Assembly: GCF_014191985.1 (NCBI RefSeq) | Contig: NZ_JACHXI010000003.1 | Location: 186,001-250,000 of the forward strand | DNA from: Azomonas macrocytogenes | GTDB taxonomy: Bacteria; Pseudomonadota; Gammaproteobacteria; Pseudomonadales; Pseudomonadaceae | Length of the DNA: 64,000 nt | Direction: 5' to 3' | Shown: piece by piece, positions 1-9,315 of the stretch | Position numbering within the stretch: the first letter of the stretch is position 1 | Layout of the letters: each line of letters opens with the position of its first letter | Translations under genes and position numbers: made by a program | Notes under the pieces: generated by a model | The model's input: only the letters and a program-made list of their open reading frames with translations | Database searches by the model: none | Told to the model about the DNA's origin: nothing

Positions 1-452
1 CGGGTTGCCAGTTGCTGGCGGTCGGCAAGTGCCAGGCGCAGGCTGCGGTTTTCCAGTACCAGGCGGCGCAGATCGAGGGCTCGGCGCACGCTATCCAGCA
101 GGTGTTCACTGGGGAAGGGTTTTTCCAGAAAGTCGTAGGCGCCGGCCCGCATCGCCTGTACTGCCAGCGGGACATCGCCGTGCCCGGTAATCAGGATAAC
201 CGGCAGCTCGGCATCCTTGGCATGCAGTTGTTCGAGCAGTTCCAGACCATCCACGCCCGGCATGCGGATATCGCTGATCAGCACTCCCGGCCAGTCGTCC
301 GGTAGTCGTCCGGGCAATCCTCGTGCATCGCCCAGGCTGACGACTTTCAGGCCGGCGAGATCGAGCGTCTGGCCGAGTGCCTGGCGTAGATGGGCATCGT
401 CATCGACCAGGACTACCTGGATGTGGCTGTCGATCGAAATGTCGCTGCTCAT
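1..452 (-). CDS. dctD: C4-dicarboxylate response regulator DctD, receiver part (truncated by window edge)
   Basis: The reading frame starts with ATG at 452 and is still open at position 1, so about 150 residues are visible. They form a CheY-like receiver domain: an acidic cluster VDDDAH near residues 16-21, the phospho-acceptor Asp near residue 61 in LISDIRMPG, and the conserved Lys in FLEKPF. The start codon shares one base with the stop of the upstream sensor kinase gene (TGATG), implying translational coupling. The kinase next door is DctB-like and, in Pseudomonas, dctBD lies beside the rml genes as here, so the missing part should hold the sigma-54 AAA+ and Fis-type DNA-binding domains that activate dicarboxylate transporter genes. 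That missing part is inferred, not seen. Confidence 0.8.
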   Translation of the reverse strand, partial: MSSDISIDSHIQVVLVDDDAHLRQALGQTLDLAGLKVVSLGDARGLPGRLPDDWPGVLISDIRMPGVDGLELLEQLHAKDAELPVILITGHGDVPLAVQAMRAGAYDFLEKPFPSEHLLDSVRRALDLRRLVLENRSLRLALADRQQLAT

Positions 453-2260
453 CAGTGATGATCCTCATTGGAAAAGTCGCTGCCATTATCGGGGTCGGCA
501 CGGCGCAGATGCAGACTGAGCTGGGCTCCGCCTTGGGGGTGGTTGGCTATGCCTAGTTTGGCGCCGAAACCGCGTACCAGGCTATCGCAGATGGCCAGGC
601 CAAGGCCCAGGCCTTCGGCCCTGGCCTTGGTGGTGAAGAACGGTTCGCGGGCACGTTCGAGTGCTTCGTGGGTGAAGCCTGGGCCATTGTCGCGAATGGT
701 CAGTACCGTTTCATCTTCCTGGCGTACTGCGCTGATCCAGATGCGCCGCGGTCGAGGTGTTTCATTCAGGGCATCCAGGGCATTGCTCAACAGATTGGCC
801 AGTACCTGGCGCAGCCGGGTTTCGCCGGCTTGTACCCAGAGCGTAGCTTCCGGCAGATCGCGAATCAGCTCCACGCTCATGCTCTGGCGCTGCCTGGCAA
901 GCATGGCCAGGCTGTCGTCCAGCGCGGGTTGCAGGGCCACCCGTTCCGGGGCGTGCTGGTCGCGGCGGGCAAAGGCGCGCAGATGGGCGATGATCGAGGC
1001 CATGCGTGCGGTCAGGCCGCTGATCTGGCACAGATTGGCGCGGGCATCTTCGTTACGCCCGTGATCGAGCAGTACGCCGGCGTTATCGGCATAACTGCGG
1101 ATCGCCGCCAGTGGCTGATTCAACTCGTGACTGATGCTGGCGGACATGGTGCCCAGCGCCGACAGTTTGCCCGCCTGCAGCAATTCGTCTTGAGCGCGTA
1201 CCAGTTCCTGCTGGGCCTGTTCACGTTCGAGGACTTCTTCCTTCAAGCGCTTGTTCAGGGCTTCCAGGTCGTAGGTCCGTTCCTGTACGCGTACTTCAAG
1301 ATCGCGCCGGAGCTGGGTTTCCAGCGCCAGTCGTTCGAGAAAATGCCGGCGGCGCTGCATCAACAGGCCAAGCCAGAGTAACAGCGCCAGCAAGGTCGCG
1401 CCGCCGATGGCCACCACGGTACGCACCGGGCGTTCGATCATGCTTTCCGGCGCGAGAATGCGTACTGTCCAGCCGATTTCCGGCAACTCGCGACTCTGGA
1501 TCAGCCAGGTGTCGAAATTCAGGGTCAGAGGCGGTGGGTTGGTGGTTGGATAAGCGCGGTGCAGGGCGATTTGCTCGTGCTCCTCGGGATTCAGCGGACG
1601 GGTGGCACGAAAACGCCAGTCCGGACGCGAGGTGAGTACTACGACGCCGAAGCTGTCGGTCACCATCAATTGCTCGGGGGTCTGGCCCCACAGGTTTTCG
1701 GTATGGTCCAAGTCTAACTTGATCACTAGAACGCCAAGAATCCGTTCGCCTTCGCGTATTGCTGCGCTGAAGAAATAGCCACGTTTGCTGGAGGTGGTGC
1801 CGAAGCCGAAGAAATGACCCTGCTCGCCTCCCATGGCTTGCTGGAAATAGGGACGGAAGGAGAAATTGCGGCCAATGAAATTGTCCGAAGCCGCCGAATT
1901 GGATGCGCTCAGGGTCTTGCCCGTCGAATCCATCAGGTAAATCACATCGGCGTTGGTTCGCTCTCTCAGTTCATATAGCAGCTGATTGGCTTGCGCAACC
2001 GTTTGCAGCTCGTCTGGTCGATACAGCGCGTTGCGCAACACCGGCAGGTCGCCAAGGATGCCAGGCAGGACTTCATAGCGGCGCAGGGTGCCGAGCAGGT
2101 TGGCGACGTAGAGATCCAGGGTCTGCCGGTTCTGTTCGGTCAGTTCGTTGGTGTAGTAGCGTCCGGCCAGGTGCTGCAGCGGCCAGAGCAGCGGAGTCAG
2201 AACCAGTGCCAGGATGAACAGGCTGTGCCAGCGGGGCCGGCTCTCGAACAATCGGATCAT
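452..2260 (-). CDS. dctB: C4-dicarboxylate sensor histidine kinase DctB
   Basis: This is a membrane sensor kinase of about 602 residues that would phosphorylate the adjacent DctD-type regulator in response to periplasmic dicarboxylates. There is one N-terminal membrane segment (about residues 12-32), then a periplasmic double-PAS sensor with the DctB-type FSFRPYFQQA motif, a second membrane segment near residue 290, a coiled coil, the phospho-acceptor His in SISHELNQPLAAIRSYAD near residue 381, and a C-terminal ATPase domain with DNGPGF and GLGLGLAI boxes. I chose ATG at 2260 because AGGTG lies 7 bases before it; an ATG at 2266 and a TTG at 2287 are in frame further upstream. Sensor family and gene pairing support DctB; the ligand itself is inferred. 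Confidence 0.8.
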   Translation of the reverse strand: MIRLFESRPRWHSLFILALVLTPLLWPLQHLAGRYYTNELTEQNRQTLDLYVANLLGTLRRYEVLPGILGDLPVLRNALYRPDELQTVAQANQLLYELRERTNADVIYLMDSTGKTLSASNSAASDNFIGRNFSFRPYFQQAMGGEQGHFFGFGTTSSKRGYFFSAAIREGERILGVLVIKLDLDHTENLWGQTPEQLMVTDSFGVVVLTSRPDWRFRATRPLNPEEHEQIALHRAYPTTNPPPLTLNFDTWLIQSRELPEIGWTVRILAPESMIERPVRTVVAIGGATLLALLLWLGLLMQRRRHFLERLALETQLRRDLEVRVQERTYDLEALNKRLKEEVLEREQAQQELVRAQDELLQAGKLSALGTMSASISHELNQPLAAIRSYADNAGVLLDHGRNEDARANLCQISGLTARMASIIAHLRAFARRDQHAPERVALQPALDDSLAMLARQRQSMSVELIRDLPEATLWVQAGETRLRQVLANLLSNALDALNETPRPRRIWISAVRQEDETVLTIRDNGPGFTHEALERAREPFFTTKARAEGLGLGLAICDSLVRGFGAKLGIANHPQGGAQLSLHLRRADPDNGSDFSNEDHH

Positions 2261-2349
2261 GCGCATGCACCTGAAAGCCAGGCGCAATTATGCCTGTTCC
2301 TGCCGTCAAGACGGAGTCGTCAGGACGGAGCGCAGATCCGAAAGCCGGG

Positions 2350-3243
2350 TCAGGCCGTCAGGGGAATGTTGGGGTGGACGGATTGCTCCAGGCAGCGACT
2401 CAGCGCCGATTCCCAGTGTGGCAGGTGGACATTCCATTCACGTTGCAGACGCGAGCAGTCGAGGCGGGAGTTGAGCGGTCGCCGGGCGGCACTCGGGTAG
2501 TCCTTGGAACTGATCCTCTCGATTCGGGCGCAGGGTTTGTTTAGCTCCTTGAGCCGCTCGCCGATGCTGGTGGCGAAGCCATTCCAGGAGGTTTCCCCCG
2601 TGGAAGTGAGATGATAGAGGCCTTTGAGCGCCTGCTTTTCATCCTGCCAGCGACGGATCAACTGTGCCGTAATCGAAGCGATGGTGCCGGCCCAGGTGGG
2701 AGCGCCGATTTCATCGTCGACGATGGAGAGTTGTTCCCGCTCCTGCAGGAGGCGTTGCATGGTCAGGAGAAAGTTCTTGCCGTGCAGGGAATAGACCCAA
2801 CTGGTACGCAGGATCAGACCCTCTCCACCGACCGCCTGGATCGCCTGTTCCCCTGCCAGTTTGCTCTCGCCGTAGGCATTCAACGGGTCGGGCTGGTCGT
2901 CTTCGTTGTAAGGACTGCTCTTGCGACCGTTGAACACATAGTCGGTGGAGTAGTGGATCAGTGGAATACCCAGCTGTGCCGCCTCTTCGGCCAGGCGACC
3001 CGGTGCGATGGCGTTTACCGCAAACGCCTGTTGGCGATCGGTTTCCGCCTTGTCGACCGCTGTATAGGCCGCAGGGTTGAGGATCAGGTCCGGTCGTAAT
3101 TCCCGTACCTTTCGGGATATGTCTTCCGGGATAGCCAGGTTCAACTCGTGACTGCCAAAGGCAAAAATTTCCCCTTGACCGGCCAGGGCCAGTTGCAGCT
3201 CTTGCGACACCTGTCCCTTGCTTCCAGTAATCATGATTTTCAT
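2350..3243 (-). CDS. rmlD: dTDP-4-dehydrorhamnose reductase RmlD
   Basis: This NADPH-dependent enzyme makes the last step of dTDP-L-rhamnose synthesis, reducing dTDP-4-dehydrorhamnose for use in LPS core and other rhamnose-containing glycans. The 297-residue product begins [16 protein letters not shown] with the Rossmann GxxGQ motif, and has the short-chain dehydrogenase catalytic YxxxK in NAYGESKLAGE and STDYVFNG. The ATG at 3243 overlaps the rmlC stop (ATGA). Longer starts upstream would run into rmlC and are unlikely. It is the last gene of the rmlB-A-C-D operon; in P. aeruginosa, from memory, the order is rmlB-D-A-C, so the internal order differs. Confidence 0.95.
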   Translation of the reverse strand: MKIMITGSKGQVSQELQLALAGQGEIFAFGSHELNLAIPEDISRKVRELRPDLILNPAAYTAVDKAETDRQQAFAVNAIAPGRLAEEAAQLGIPLIHYSTDYVFNGRKSSPYNEDDQPDPLNAYGESKLAGEQAIQAVGGEGLILRTSWVYSLHGKNFLLTMQRLLQEREQLSIVDDEIGAPTWAGTIASITAQLIRRWQDEKQALKGLYHLTSTGETSWNGFATSIGERLKELNKPCARIERISSKDYPSAARRPLNSRLDCSRLQREWNVHLPHWESALSRCLEQSVHPNIPLTA

Positions 3244-3785
3244 GCGAAATGCTCCGTTTCGCTCAGGCGAAGGCCGGCAGCATCCTTTTGAGATAGCTGT
3301 GGCGCTTCCTGCAGGGGCCATTCGATTCCCAGCTCGGGATCGCTCCACAGAAGGGCGCGTTCATGGGCTGGAGCATAGTAATCGGTCGTTTTGTAGAGAA
3401 ATTCGGCCGTCTCGCTAAGAACCAGGAAGCCGTGGGCGAAGCCCTCCGGTATCCATAGCTGGCGGTGGTTCTGGGCGCTCAGGTGAACGCCGGCCCAGCG
3501 TCCGAAGGTAGGCGATGTCTTGCGCAGATCGACCGCCACATCAAAGACTTCGCCGGCAACCACGCGGACCAGTTTTCCCTGGGGTTGGCTGATTTGATAG
3601 TGCAGGCCACGCAGCACACCACGCTGGGATTTTGAGTGGTTGTCCTGGACGAAGTCACGCCGGATGCCGGTCGCCTCGGTGAAGCGGGCGGCATTGAAGC
3701 TTTCGTAGAAGAAACCACGCTCATCACCGAAGACTTTGGGCTCGATGATGAGTACGTCGGGAATCGAGGTTTCGATTACGTTCAT
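3240..3785 (-). CDS. rmlC: dTDP-4-dehydrorhamnose 3,5-epimerase RmlC
   Basis: RmlC epimerises C3 and C5 of dTDP-4-keto-6-deoxyglucose, the third step toward dTDP-L-rhamnose. The 181-residue cupin protein has the family signatures [11 protein letters not shown], the catalytic-His region VLRGLHYQ, and [14 protein letters not shown]. Length matches the family (about 180). Both ends overlap neighbours by four bases (rmlA stop at 3782-3784 and rmlD start at 3243), so the gene sits in a tightly coupled operon. Confidence 0.96.
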   Translation of the reverse strand: MNVIETSIPDVLIIEPKVFGDERGFFYESFNAARFTEATGIRRDFVQDNHSKSQRGVLRGLHYQISQPQGKLVRVVAGEVFDVAVDLRKTSPTFGRWAGVHLSAQNHRQLWIPEGFAHGFLVLSETAEFLYKTTDYYAPAHERALLWSDPELGIEWPLQEAPQLSQKDAAGLRLSETEHFA

Positions 3786-4654
3786 AGGGTCTCACCGGCG
3801 ATCTTGAATAGATACTGACCATAGCCGGTTTTGCCGAACATGTCGGCCTGAGTCAATAACTTGTTACGATCGATCCAGCCGTTCTGGTAGGCGATCTCTT
3901 CCAGGCAGGCCACCTTCAGCCCCTGGCGATGCTCGATGGTCTGTACGTACTGGGAGGCTTCCAGCAAGCTGTCGTGGGTGCCGGTGTCCAGCCAGGCGAA
4001 GCCTCGGCCCAGGCGTTCTACACGCAGATCGCCACGTTGCAGGTAGGCGTTGTTGACGTCGGTGATTTCCAATTCGCCGCGTGGCGAAGGTTTGATCGAC
4101 TTGGCGATTTTCACCACATCGTTGTCATAGAAATACAGACCGGTAACTGCGTAGCTGGATTTGGGGGCTTTGGGCTTTTCTTCGATCGATAGCGCTTTGC
4201 CCGACTCATCGAAATCCACTACACCGAAGCGTTCCGGATCCTTCACCCAGTAACCGAATACAGTCGCACCGGTGGGGTGGGTAGCGGCACGATCGAGCTG
4301 GTCGCTGAAGTGCTGGCCGTGGAAGATGTTGTCGCCGAGGATCAGGCATACCGAATCCTGGCCGATGAATTCTTCGCCGATCAGGAACGCCTGGGCCAGG
4401 CCGTCCGGAGAAGGCTGTTCGGCAAAGGAAAGCTTGAGGCCGAACTGGCTGCCATCGCCCAACAGCTTGCGGTATTGCGGCAGATCCTGCGGTGTCGAGA
4501 TGATCAGGATGTCGCGGACACCGGCGAGCATCAGGACCGAGATCGGATAGTAGATCATCGGTTTGTCATAGATCGGCAACAGCTGCTTGGACAGGCCTAG
4601 GGTGATGGGGTGCAGGCGAGTGCCAGAGCCACCGGCCAGAATGATTCCTTTCAT
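3782..4654 (-). CDS. rmlA: glucose-1-phosphate thymidylyltransferase RmlA
   Basis: RmlA joins glucose-1-phosphate and dTTP to give dTDP-glucose, the first step of the pathway and its usual feedback-control point. The 290-residue protein starts [16 protein letters not shown], the nucleotidyltransferase signature, followed by [22 protein letters not shown] with the metal-binding Asp, and EEKPKAPKS. It overlaps rmlB by four bases upstream and rmlC by four bases downstream. Confidence 0.97.
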   Translation of the reverse strand: MKGIILAGGSGTRLHPITLGLSKQLLPIYDKPMIYYPISVLMLAGVRDILIISTPQDLPQYRKLLGDGSQFGLKLSFAEQPSPDGLAQAFLIGEEFIGQDSVCLILGDNIFHGQHFSDQLDRAATHPTGATVFGYWVKDPERFGVVDFDESGKALSIEEKPKAPKSSYAVTGLYFYDNDVVKIAKSIKPSPRGELEITDVNNAYLQRGDLRVERLGRGFAWLDTGTHDSLLEASQYVQTIEHRQGLKVACLEEIAYQNGWIDRNKLLTQADMFGKTGYGQYLFKIAGETL

Positions 4655-5724
4655 GCAATTTTCTCCACTGAGCCCAGGCGTTCACGCTGATAGCTGCCGT
4701 CTTGTACGCGGCGGCACCATTCTTTGTTGTCCAGATACCACTGTACGGTTTTGCGCAGGCCGGTCTGGAAGGTTTCCTGCGGCACCCAGCCCAGGTCACG
4801 CTCGATCTTGCTGGCGTCGATGGCGTAGCGCAGATCATGGCCGGGGCGATCCTTGACGAAGGTGATCAGGTCTTCGTAGCGTTCGAGACCGGCTGGTTTG
4901 TTCGGCGCCAGCTCTTCCAGCAAGGCACAGATGCCGCGTACCACGTCGATGTTCTTCTGCTCGTTGTGCCCACCGATGTTGTAGGTCTCGCCGACCTTGC
5001 CTTCGCTGACTACTTTGAGCAGGGCGCGGGCATGGTCCTCGACGAACAGCCAGTCGCGGATCTGTGAGCCGTCGCCATAGACCGGCAGCTTCTTGCCTTC
5101 CAGCGCATTGAGGATCACCAGTGGAATGAGCTTTTCCGGGAAGTGATAGGGGCCGTAGTTGTTCGAACAGTTGGTGATCAGTACTGGCAGGCCGTAGGTC
5201 CGGTGCCAGGCGCGGACCAGGTGATCGGACGAAGCCTTGCTGGCCGAATAAGGCGAACTTGGCGCGTAGGGTGTGGTCTCGGTGAAGAGGTCGTCGACGC
5301 CATGCAGGTCGCCGTAGACCTCGTCGGTGGAGATATGGTGGAAGCGGAAGGCTGCCCGGCGGTTTTCCGGCAGGCTCAGCCAATAGGCACGAGTCGCTTC
5401 CAGTAACTGGTAGGTGCCAACGATATTGGTCTGGATGAACGCGGCCGGGCCGTCGATGGAGCGATCCACATGGGATTCGGCTGCCAGGTGCATGATGGCG
5501 TCGGGTTGGAATTGCAGCAGTGCCTCGCTGACGCGTTCATGGTCGGCAATATCCGCCTCGATGAACTGGTAGCGCGGGTCGCCTTCGATTTCGGCCAGCG
5601 ATTCCAGGTTGCCGGCGTAGGTCAGCTTGTCCAGGTTCAGGACGTGGTGTTCGGTATTACGGATGAGATGGCGGATCAATGCAGAACCGATGAATCCGGC
5701 TCCACCGGTAACGAGAAGGCGCAT
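4651..5724 (-). CDS. rmlB: dTDP-glucose 4,6-dehydratase RmlB
   Basis: RmlB converts dTDP-glucose to dTDP-4-keto-6-deoxyglucose using bound NAD. The 357-residue extended short-chain dehydrogenase has the GGAGFIGS nucleotide-binding loop at residues 7-14, [11 protein letters not shown], the catalytic [10 protein letters not shown] segment, and [11 protein letters not shown] containing the YxxxK pair. It is the first gene of the rmlBACD operon; all three junctions overlap by 4 bp, so the operon should be transcribed from the 238-base gap upstream (5725-5962). I could not place a convincing promoter in that gap. Confidence 0.97.
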   Translation of the reverse strand: MRLLVTGGAGFIGSALIRHLIRNTEHHVLNLDKLTYAGNLESLAEIEGDPRYQFIEADIADHERVSEALLQFQPDAIMHLAAESHVDRSIDGPAAFIQTNIVGTYQLLEATRAYWLSLPENRRAAFRFHHISTDEVYGDLHGVDDLFTETTPYAPSSPYSASKASSDHLVRAWHRTYGLPVLITNCSNNYGPYHFPEKLIPLVILNALEGKKLPVYGDGSQIRDWLFVEDHARALLKVVSEGKVGETYNIGGHNEQKNIDVVRGICALLEELAPNKPAGLERYEDLITFVKDRPGHDLRYAIDASKIERDLGWVPQETFQTGLRKTVQWYLDNKEWCRRVQDGSYQRERLGSVEKIA

Positions 5725-5962
5725 AGTCGTGGGCTTCCTTGGCGCGTGATGAGCGAAGGCTCTGGAACTGTCGGCAGGATAGACATTGGTAGATAGTCAA
5801 AATTCCCCGGGCGCGGGCGAGTAATGCAAATTGTCCAAGTGGTCGAAATGCATAGGCTCGTACAGATAAATTCTGGTTACTGGCAATAGGGCTCTAGGCG
5901 GCGCGACGCTTGCCTTGCGGCGATCCATTATAGCAATCTGCCGGAAGCGGTCTTCAAAGGTG

Positions 5963-7534
5963 CTATTGGCCCAGCCCTGCCTTGAAGACGACACGGTTCC
6001 GGCCTTCATGCTTGGCCTGGTAGAGCGCTTTGTCGGCCTGGGCAATCAGATCCTGTGCTGCGCCGTCATGATTCGGGATGCAGGTCGATACGCCCAGGCT
6101 CAGGGTCAGCCTGCCAAGTGGCGTATTGTTGTTCTCGATGGCCGCTTCGAACACGGCGGCGCGGATTTTTTCGGCCACTTTCACGGCGCCTGCTTCGCCA
6201 GTGTCGGGAAGGATCACCGCCAACTCCTCGCCGCCGTAGCGCACGGGAATATCGGTATGCCGGTGCAACTGATTCTGGATATGGCCACTGACCTCGCGCA
6301 GGCATTGATCGCCGGCCTGGTGACCGTAGGTGTCGTTGTAGTTCTTGAAGTGGTCAATATCGATCAGGATGAACGACAGAAGCGTCCGGTCCGGGTTGGG
6401 GGGCAGGAAATATTGGCTGAGCACGCGCTCCATCTGGCGGCGGTTGGCCAGCCCTGTCAGAGCGTCTTCCGAGGCCAGGACTTCCAGACTGCGGTTCATT
6501 TCGGTCAGGGTCAGATGGGCTTGGCGCAGGCGGTCCTCCGTCTCGTGCCGTTTGCGGATGCCGGCGATGGTCTTCAGGCCGAGGGCAACGATCAGGATCA
6601 GTGGCCCCAGAGCTACTGCCGAACTGATGTAGGCGCTTGTGCGCCATTCCCTGAATGCCCGGCATTCTTCCAGCCCGACAACAATATAAAAGGGCAGGGT
6701 CTTGCTGGCGCTGAAGCCGACGATTCGCCGTATTCGGTCGATCGGTGAACTATAAGTGGTCACACCTTCGGTTTCGCCCTGCTGGATCGCGTTGTAGGCC
6801 GCCCCACCAATGACGCTTGTGCCGATTTCACTCTCCTTGAACGGCATTCTGAGCAGTGTCGTACCGTCTTTGCGAATCAGGCTGACCAGCGCGTTCTCAT
6901 CAAGGTTGAGGTTCCGGTAGAAGCTCAGGAACGTCTGAACCTTGAGCGTGACCATGGTGATGCCCAGAAACCGGCCTTGGCTGTCGCTCATGCGCTGCGA
7001 GACAGTGAATACCCAGTCGCCGCTGGTCCGGCTGCGAATCGGTGGCGCGAGATAGATGTCGGGGCTGGGGTCGTTCAGGTGGTGCTGGAAATAATTCCTC
7101 TCGAAGAAATTGCCACCGGTGGGTAGCTCCAGCGAGCTGAAAATCTGGTTACCTTTGGCGTCGTAGACGAATATGCCCTGGATTTCCGGATAGCTGCTGG
7201 CTTGGGCCCGGGCCACGCTTTTCAGGCGCCTGAGTTCATCTGGTGTGAGCTTGTCCTTTTCGAGGCGTTCGACCAACCCCAGCAGGATGGTGCTGGAGTG
7301 CAGGATCGACGATTCGGCATTGCGCAACAGAACGGTAGACAGGTTGGCGACATCCTGGTCATGCCGCTGCAACTGGTCGAAGTACTCACTTTGAATCTGC
7401 CAGCCAGTGAGTCCGATAATGGTCATGCAGACGATAGCGATCAGCCCGCTGGTCTGGTGTATCGCCTGATCGGGGCCGGCTGTGCCGAACAGCCACCGGA
7501 TGGTGCGTTTCGGTTTGCCTGGCTGGTCGGTCAT
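5963..7534 (-). CDS. membrane diguanylate cyclase with periplasmic dCache-type sensor (paralogue 1)
   Basis: A protein of about 523 residues that probably makes cyclic-di-GMP in response to an extracytoplasmic signal. An N-terminal membrane helix (about residues 28-48) is followed by a 240-residue periplasmic region with FERNYFQHHLND and SGDWVFTVSQRM, typical of double-Cache sensors, a second membrane helix near residue 300, a short linker, and a C-terminal GGDEF domain. The active site reads GGEEL (near residue 432) and the inhibitory I-site RHTD sits five residues before it, so both catalysis and product inhibition look intact. I prefer ATG at 7534; a GTG 45 bases upstream is in frame without a Shine-Dalgarno sequence. 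A paralogue with the same architecture lies at 9316-10881. The ligand is unknown. Confidence 0.88.
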   Translation of the reverse strand: MTDQPGKPKRTIRWLFGTAGPDQAIHQTSGLIAIVCMTIIGLTGWQIQSEYFDQLQRHDQDVANLSTVLLRNAESSILHSSTILLGLVERLEKDKLTPDELRRLKSVARAQASSYPEIQGIFVYDAKGNQIFSSLELPTGGNFFERNYFQHHLNDPSPDIYLAPPIRSRTSGDWVFTVSQRMSDSQGRFLGITMVTLKVQTFLSFYRNLNLDENALVSLIRKDGTTLLRMPFKESEIGTSVIGGAAYNAIQQGETEGVTTYSSPIDRIRRIVGFSASKTLPFYIVVGLEECRAFREWRTSAYISSAVALGPLILIVALGLKTIAGIRKRHETEDRLRQAHLTLTEMNRSLEVLASEDALTGLANRRQMERVLSQYFLPPNPDRTLLSFILIDIDHFKNYNDTYGHQAGDQCLREVSGHIQNQLHRHTDIPVRYGGEELAVILPDTGEAGAVKVAEKIRAAVFEAAIENNNTPLGRLTLSLGVSTCIPNHDGAAQDLIAQADKALYQAKHEGRNRVVFKAGLGQ

Positions 7535-7984
7535 CGCAGTTTTTCTCGGTTCGTCGGGATTCGGGTTGGACTTGTACACCTGGGGTCAACGTAGACAGCC
7601 TTTTCCCGGTGACAGGTTCTGGCCTGGCGAAATAGAGGTCGGGAAAAGAATCGGATTCATTACCTGATCCGTTATCGCAGGTGGCCGGACGCATGCATCC
7701 GCAAGCTCGAATGATTCCGCGATTTGCAGCTGGTTATGGTATCACTCCGGCTCCAAATTACGCCGCTCGGTATTTTGCCACGATGCGAGAGGGTGATCCG
7801 CATGGGTATGAAGGCGTTTCGCACCGTATGGCGCCCGGCAGGTCTGAGCAGGAGCGACTCGCTGGGCCATCTGGAGCGGACGGGCAAAAACAACCAGCTG
7901 TCGCGCATCGAACCGGCACCCAGGGAACCGATACCCTGTAGTACCAGAACACTGTTGTACAGCTATCACTGAAGGATTTATGAA
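7535..7984. other. 450-base divergent intergenic region
   Basis: This stretch separates the minus-strand cyclase gene from tpiA and must hold both promoters. Short open frames cross it (for example 7724-7972 on the plus strand, ending just before tpiA), but they have unconvincing composition and no clear family. I see no strong hairpin, repeat or sigma-70 pair. The tpiA ribosome site (AAGGA, about 7972-7976) lies at its right end. Confidence 0.5.
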
Positions 7985-8746
7985 ATGAAAGACAAGCTCG
8001 TCATCGGCAATTGGAAAATGAATGGCAACTGCGAGGAAAATCAGCGTCTGCTGGCCGAAGCGCTGCCGGAGCTGGCCGCCGTGACCGGTGTCGAGGTAGT
8101 GGTCTGTCCGCCTTTTCCCTATCTCGCCCAAGTCGGCGCTCAATTGCAGGGGAGCCCGGTAAGCCTGGGCGCACAGAACGTCAATGCCAAGGAGCGGGGC
8201 GCTTTCACCGGCGAGGTCAGCGTGCCGATGCTGAATGACTTCGAGTGTCGCTTTGTGCTGGTCGGCCATTCCGAACGGCGGACTCTGTTCGGTGAAACCG
8301 ACGAGATGGTGGCGGAAAAATATGCTGCCGCCCTCTCGGGTGGAGTGATCCCTGTGCTGTGCGTGGGTGAAACCCTGGAGCAGCGGCGTGCCGGGCTTGC
8401 CGAAAACGTCATCGTCGGGCAGTTGCAAGCCGTTGCCAGCCGCGTCGGTGGTGAAGCCATGGCGGCTGGCGTGATCGCCTACGAACCTCTCTGGGCGATC
8501 GGGACCGGCGAAAGTGCCACGCCCGAGCAGGCTCAGCAAATCCATGGTCATATCCGCCAGTGGCTGGCCGGACAGCTTCCCTCCGGCACTGCCAGTCCCC
8601 GATTGCTTTACGGTGGCAGCCTCAAGGCGGATAACGCCCCGGCGCTGTTTGCCCAACCGGATATCGACGGCGGCCTGGTCGGTAGCGCCGCGCTGGAAGC
8701 CCAGTCCTTCGTTACCATTTGCCGGGTTGCCCAGGCTTGCCAATGA
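7985..8746 (+). CDS. tpiA: triosephosphate isomerase
   Basis: TpiA interconverts dihydroxyacetone phosphate and glyceraldehyde-3-phosphate in central carbon metabolism. The 253-residue protein has all catalytic elements: the Lys in GNWKMNG (residues 8-14), the His in LVGHSERR, the Glu in AYEPLWAIGTG with its flexible loop, and the phosphate-binding LYGGSLKADN. The ATG at 7985 follows AAGGA. In Pseudomonas the housekeeping tpiA usually lies between glmM and secG; neither is here, so this may be a second or relocated copy. The N-terminal segment (NGNCEENQRLL) reads more like betaproteobacterial enzymes than the Pseudomonas form I remember; that impression needs an alignment. Confidence 0.95.
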   Translation: MKDKLVIGNWKMNGNCEENQRLLAEALPELAAVTGVEVVVCPPFPYLAQVGAQLQGSPVSLGAQNVNAKERGAFTGEVSVPMLNDFECRFVLVGHSERRTLFGETDEMVAEKYAAALSGGVIPVLCVGETLEQRRAGLAENVIVGQLQAVASRVGGEAMAAGVIAYEPLWAIGTGESATPEQAQQIHGHIRQWLAGQLPSGTASPRLLYGGSLKADNAPALFAQPDIDGGLVGSAALEAQSFVTICRVAQACQ

Positions 8747-8953
8747 ATCTTGACCCGGCCAACCCGGATTACTCCAGGCGGTGAAGGGCGAATGCTGTTT
8801 TTCCTGCAAGGCATATTCATCCGATCAGGGTGACAGCAAGGCTTCCCGGGATGTTCGATGCCGTCGGGTGCGATCTCATGAGCCAGACTTCGATTTCGCG
8901 TACCGGGGTCGCTCTGATGGTAAAATCGCCGGCTTGCAGCAGGGAGATTGCAC

Positions 8954-9274
8954 ATGCTTGTGAAAAAGCCGGCCAGCCGTCGTGCGCCCGTTGAACCGGG
9001 AGCCGGGCGGTTGGTGCTCGATACCGAGTTCCACGACAAGAAGTTTCGTACCTGGATCACCGCCAAGCCCGGCTTGCAGCCTGATGATGCCGAGCTTGCC
9101 GGAGCCGAGCAGGTGCGCGTGGCGGTGCTTGCCAATCATCACCAGACCACCATGACCCTGAGCCATATGCTCAAGACCGCGCAGAGCGGGGATGCCTTGG
9201 TGATTGTGTGCAACACTCCGAAGGCCTATCAAGCGGCACTATCCTATCTCGGTTACGCTGCCGACAGGCCCTGA
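8954..9274 (+). CDS. small conserved-looking hypothetical protein
   Basis: A 106-residue protein with ATG at 8954, seven bases after AGGGAG. It is soluble, with no signal peptide or membrane helix; the second half (VRVAVLANHHQTTMTLSHML, then ALVIVCNTPKAY) alternates hydrophobic strands and helices, suggesting a small alpha/beta fold. I do not recognise the family. It follows tpiA by 207 bases on the same strand, which is too far to assume an operon, and converges on the second cyclase gene. Confidence 0.6.
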   Translation: MLVKKPASRRAPVEPGAGRLVLDTEFHDKKFRTWITAKPGLQPDDAELAGAEQVRVAVLANHHQTTMTLSHMLKTAQSGDALVIVCNTPKAYQAALSYLGYAADRP

Positions 9275-9315
9275 CACAGCTCCCAAGCCTGTTCTAGTGG
9301 TTTGGTTCTGCCGCT

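Noticed and set aside
5776-5800. rmlB promoter using TTGACT and TATCCT on the minus strand
   Set aside because: The spacer is only 13 bases, too short for sigma-70.
7724-7972. 82-codon frame just upstream of tpiA
   Set aside because: Atypical composition, no convincing ribosome site or similarity; more likely promoter and leader DNA.
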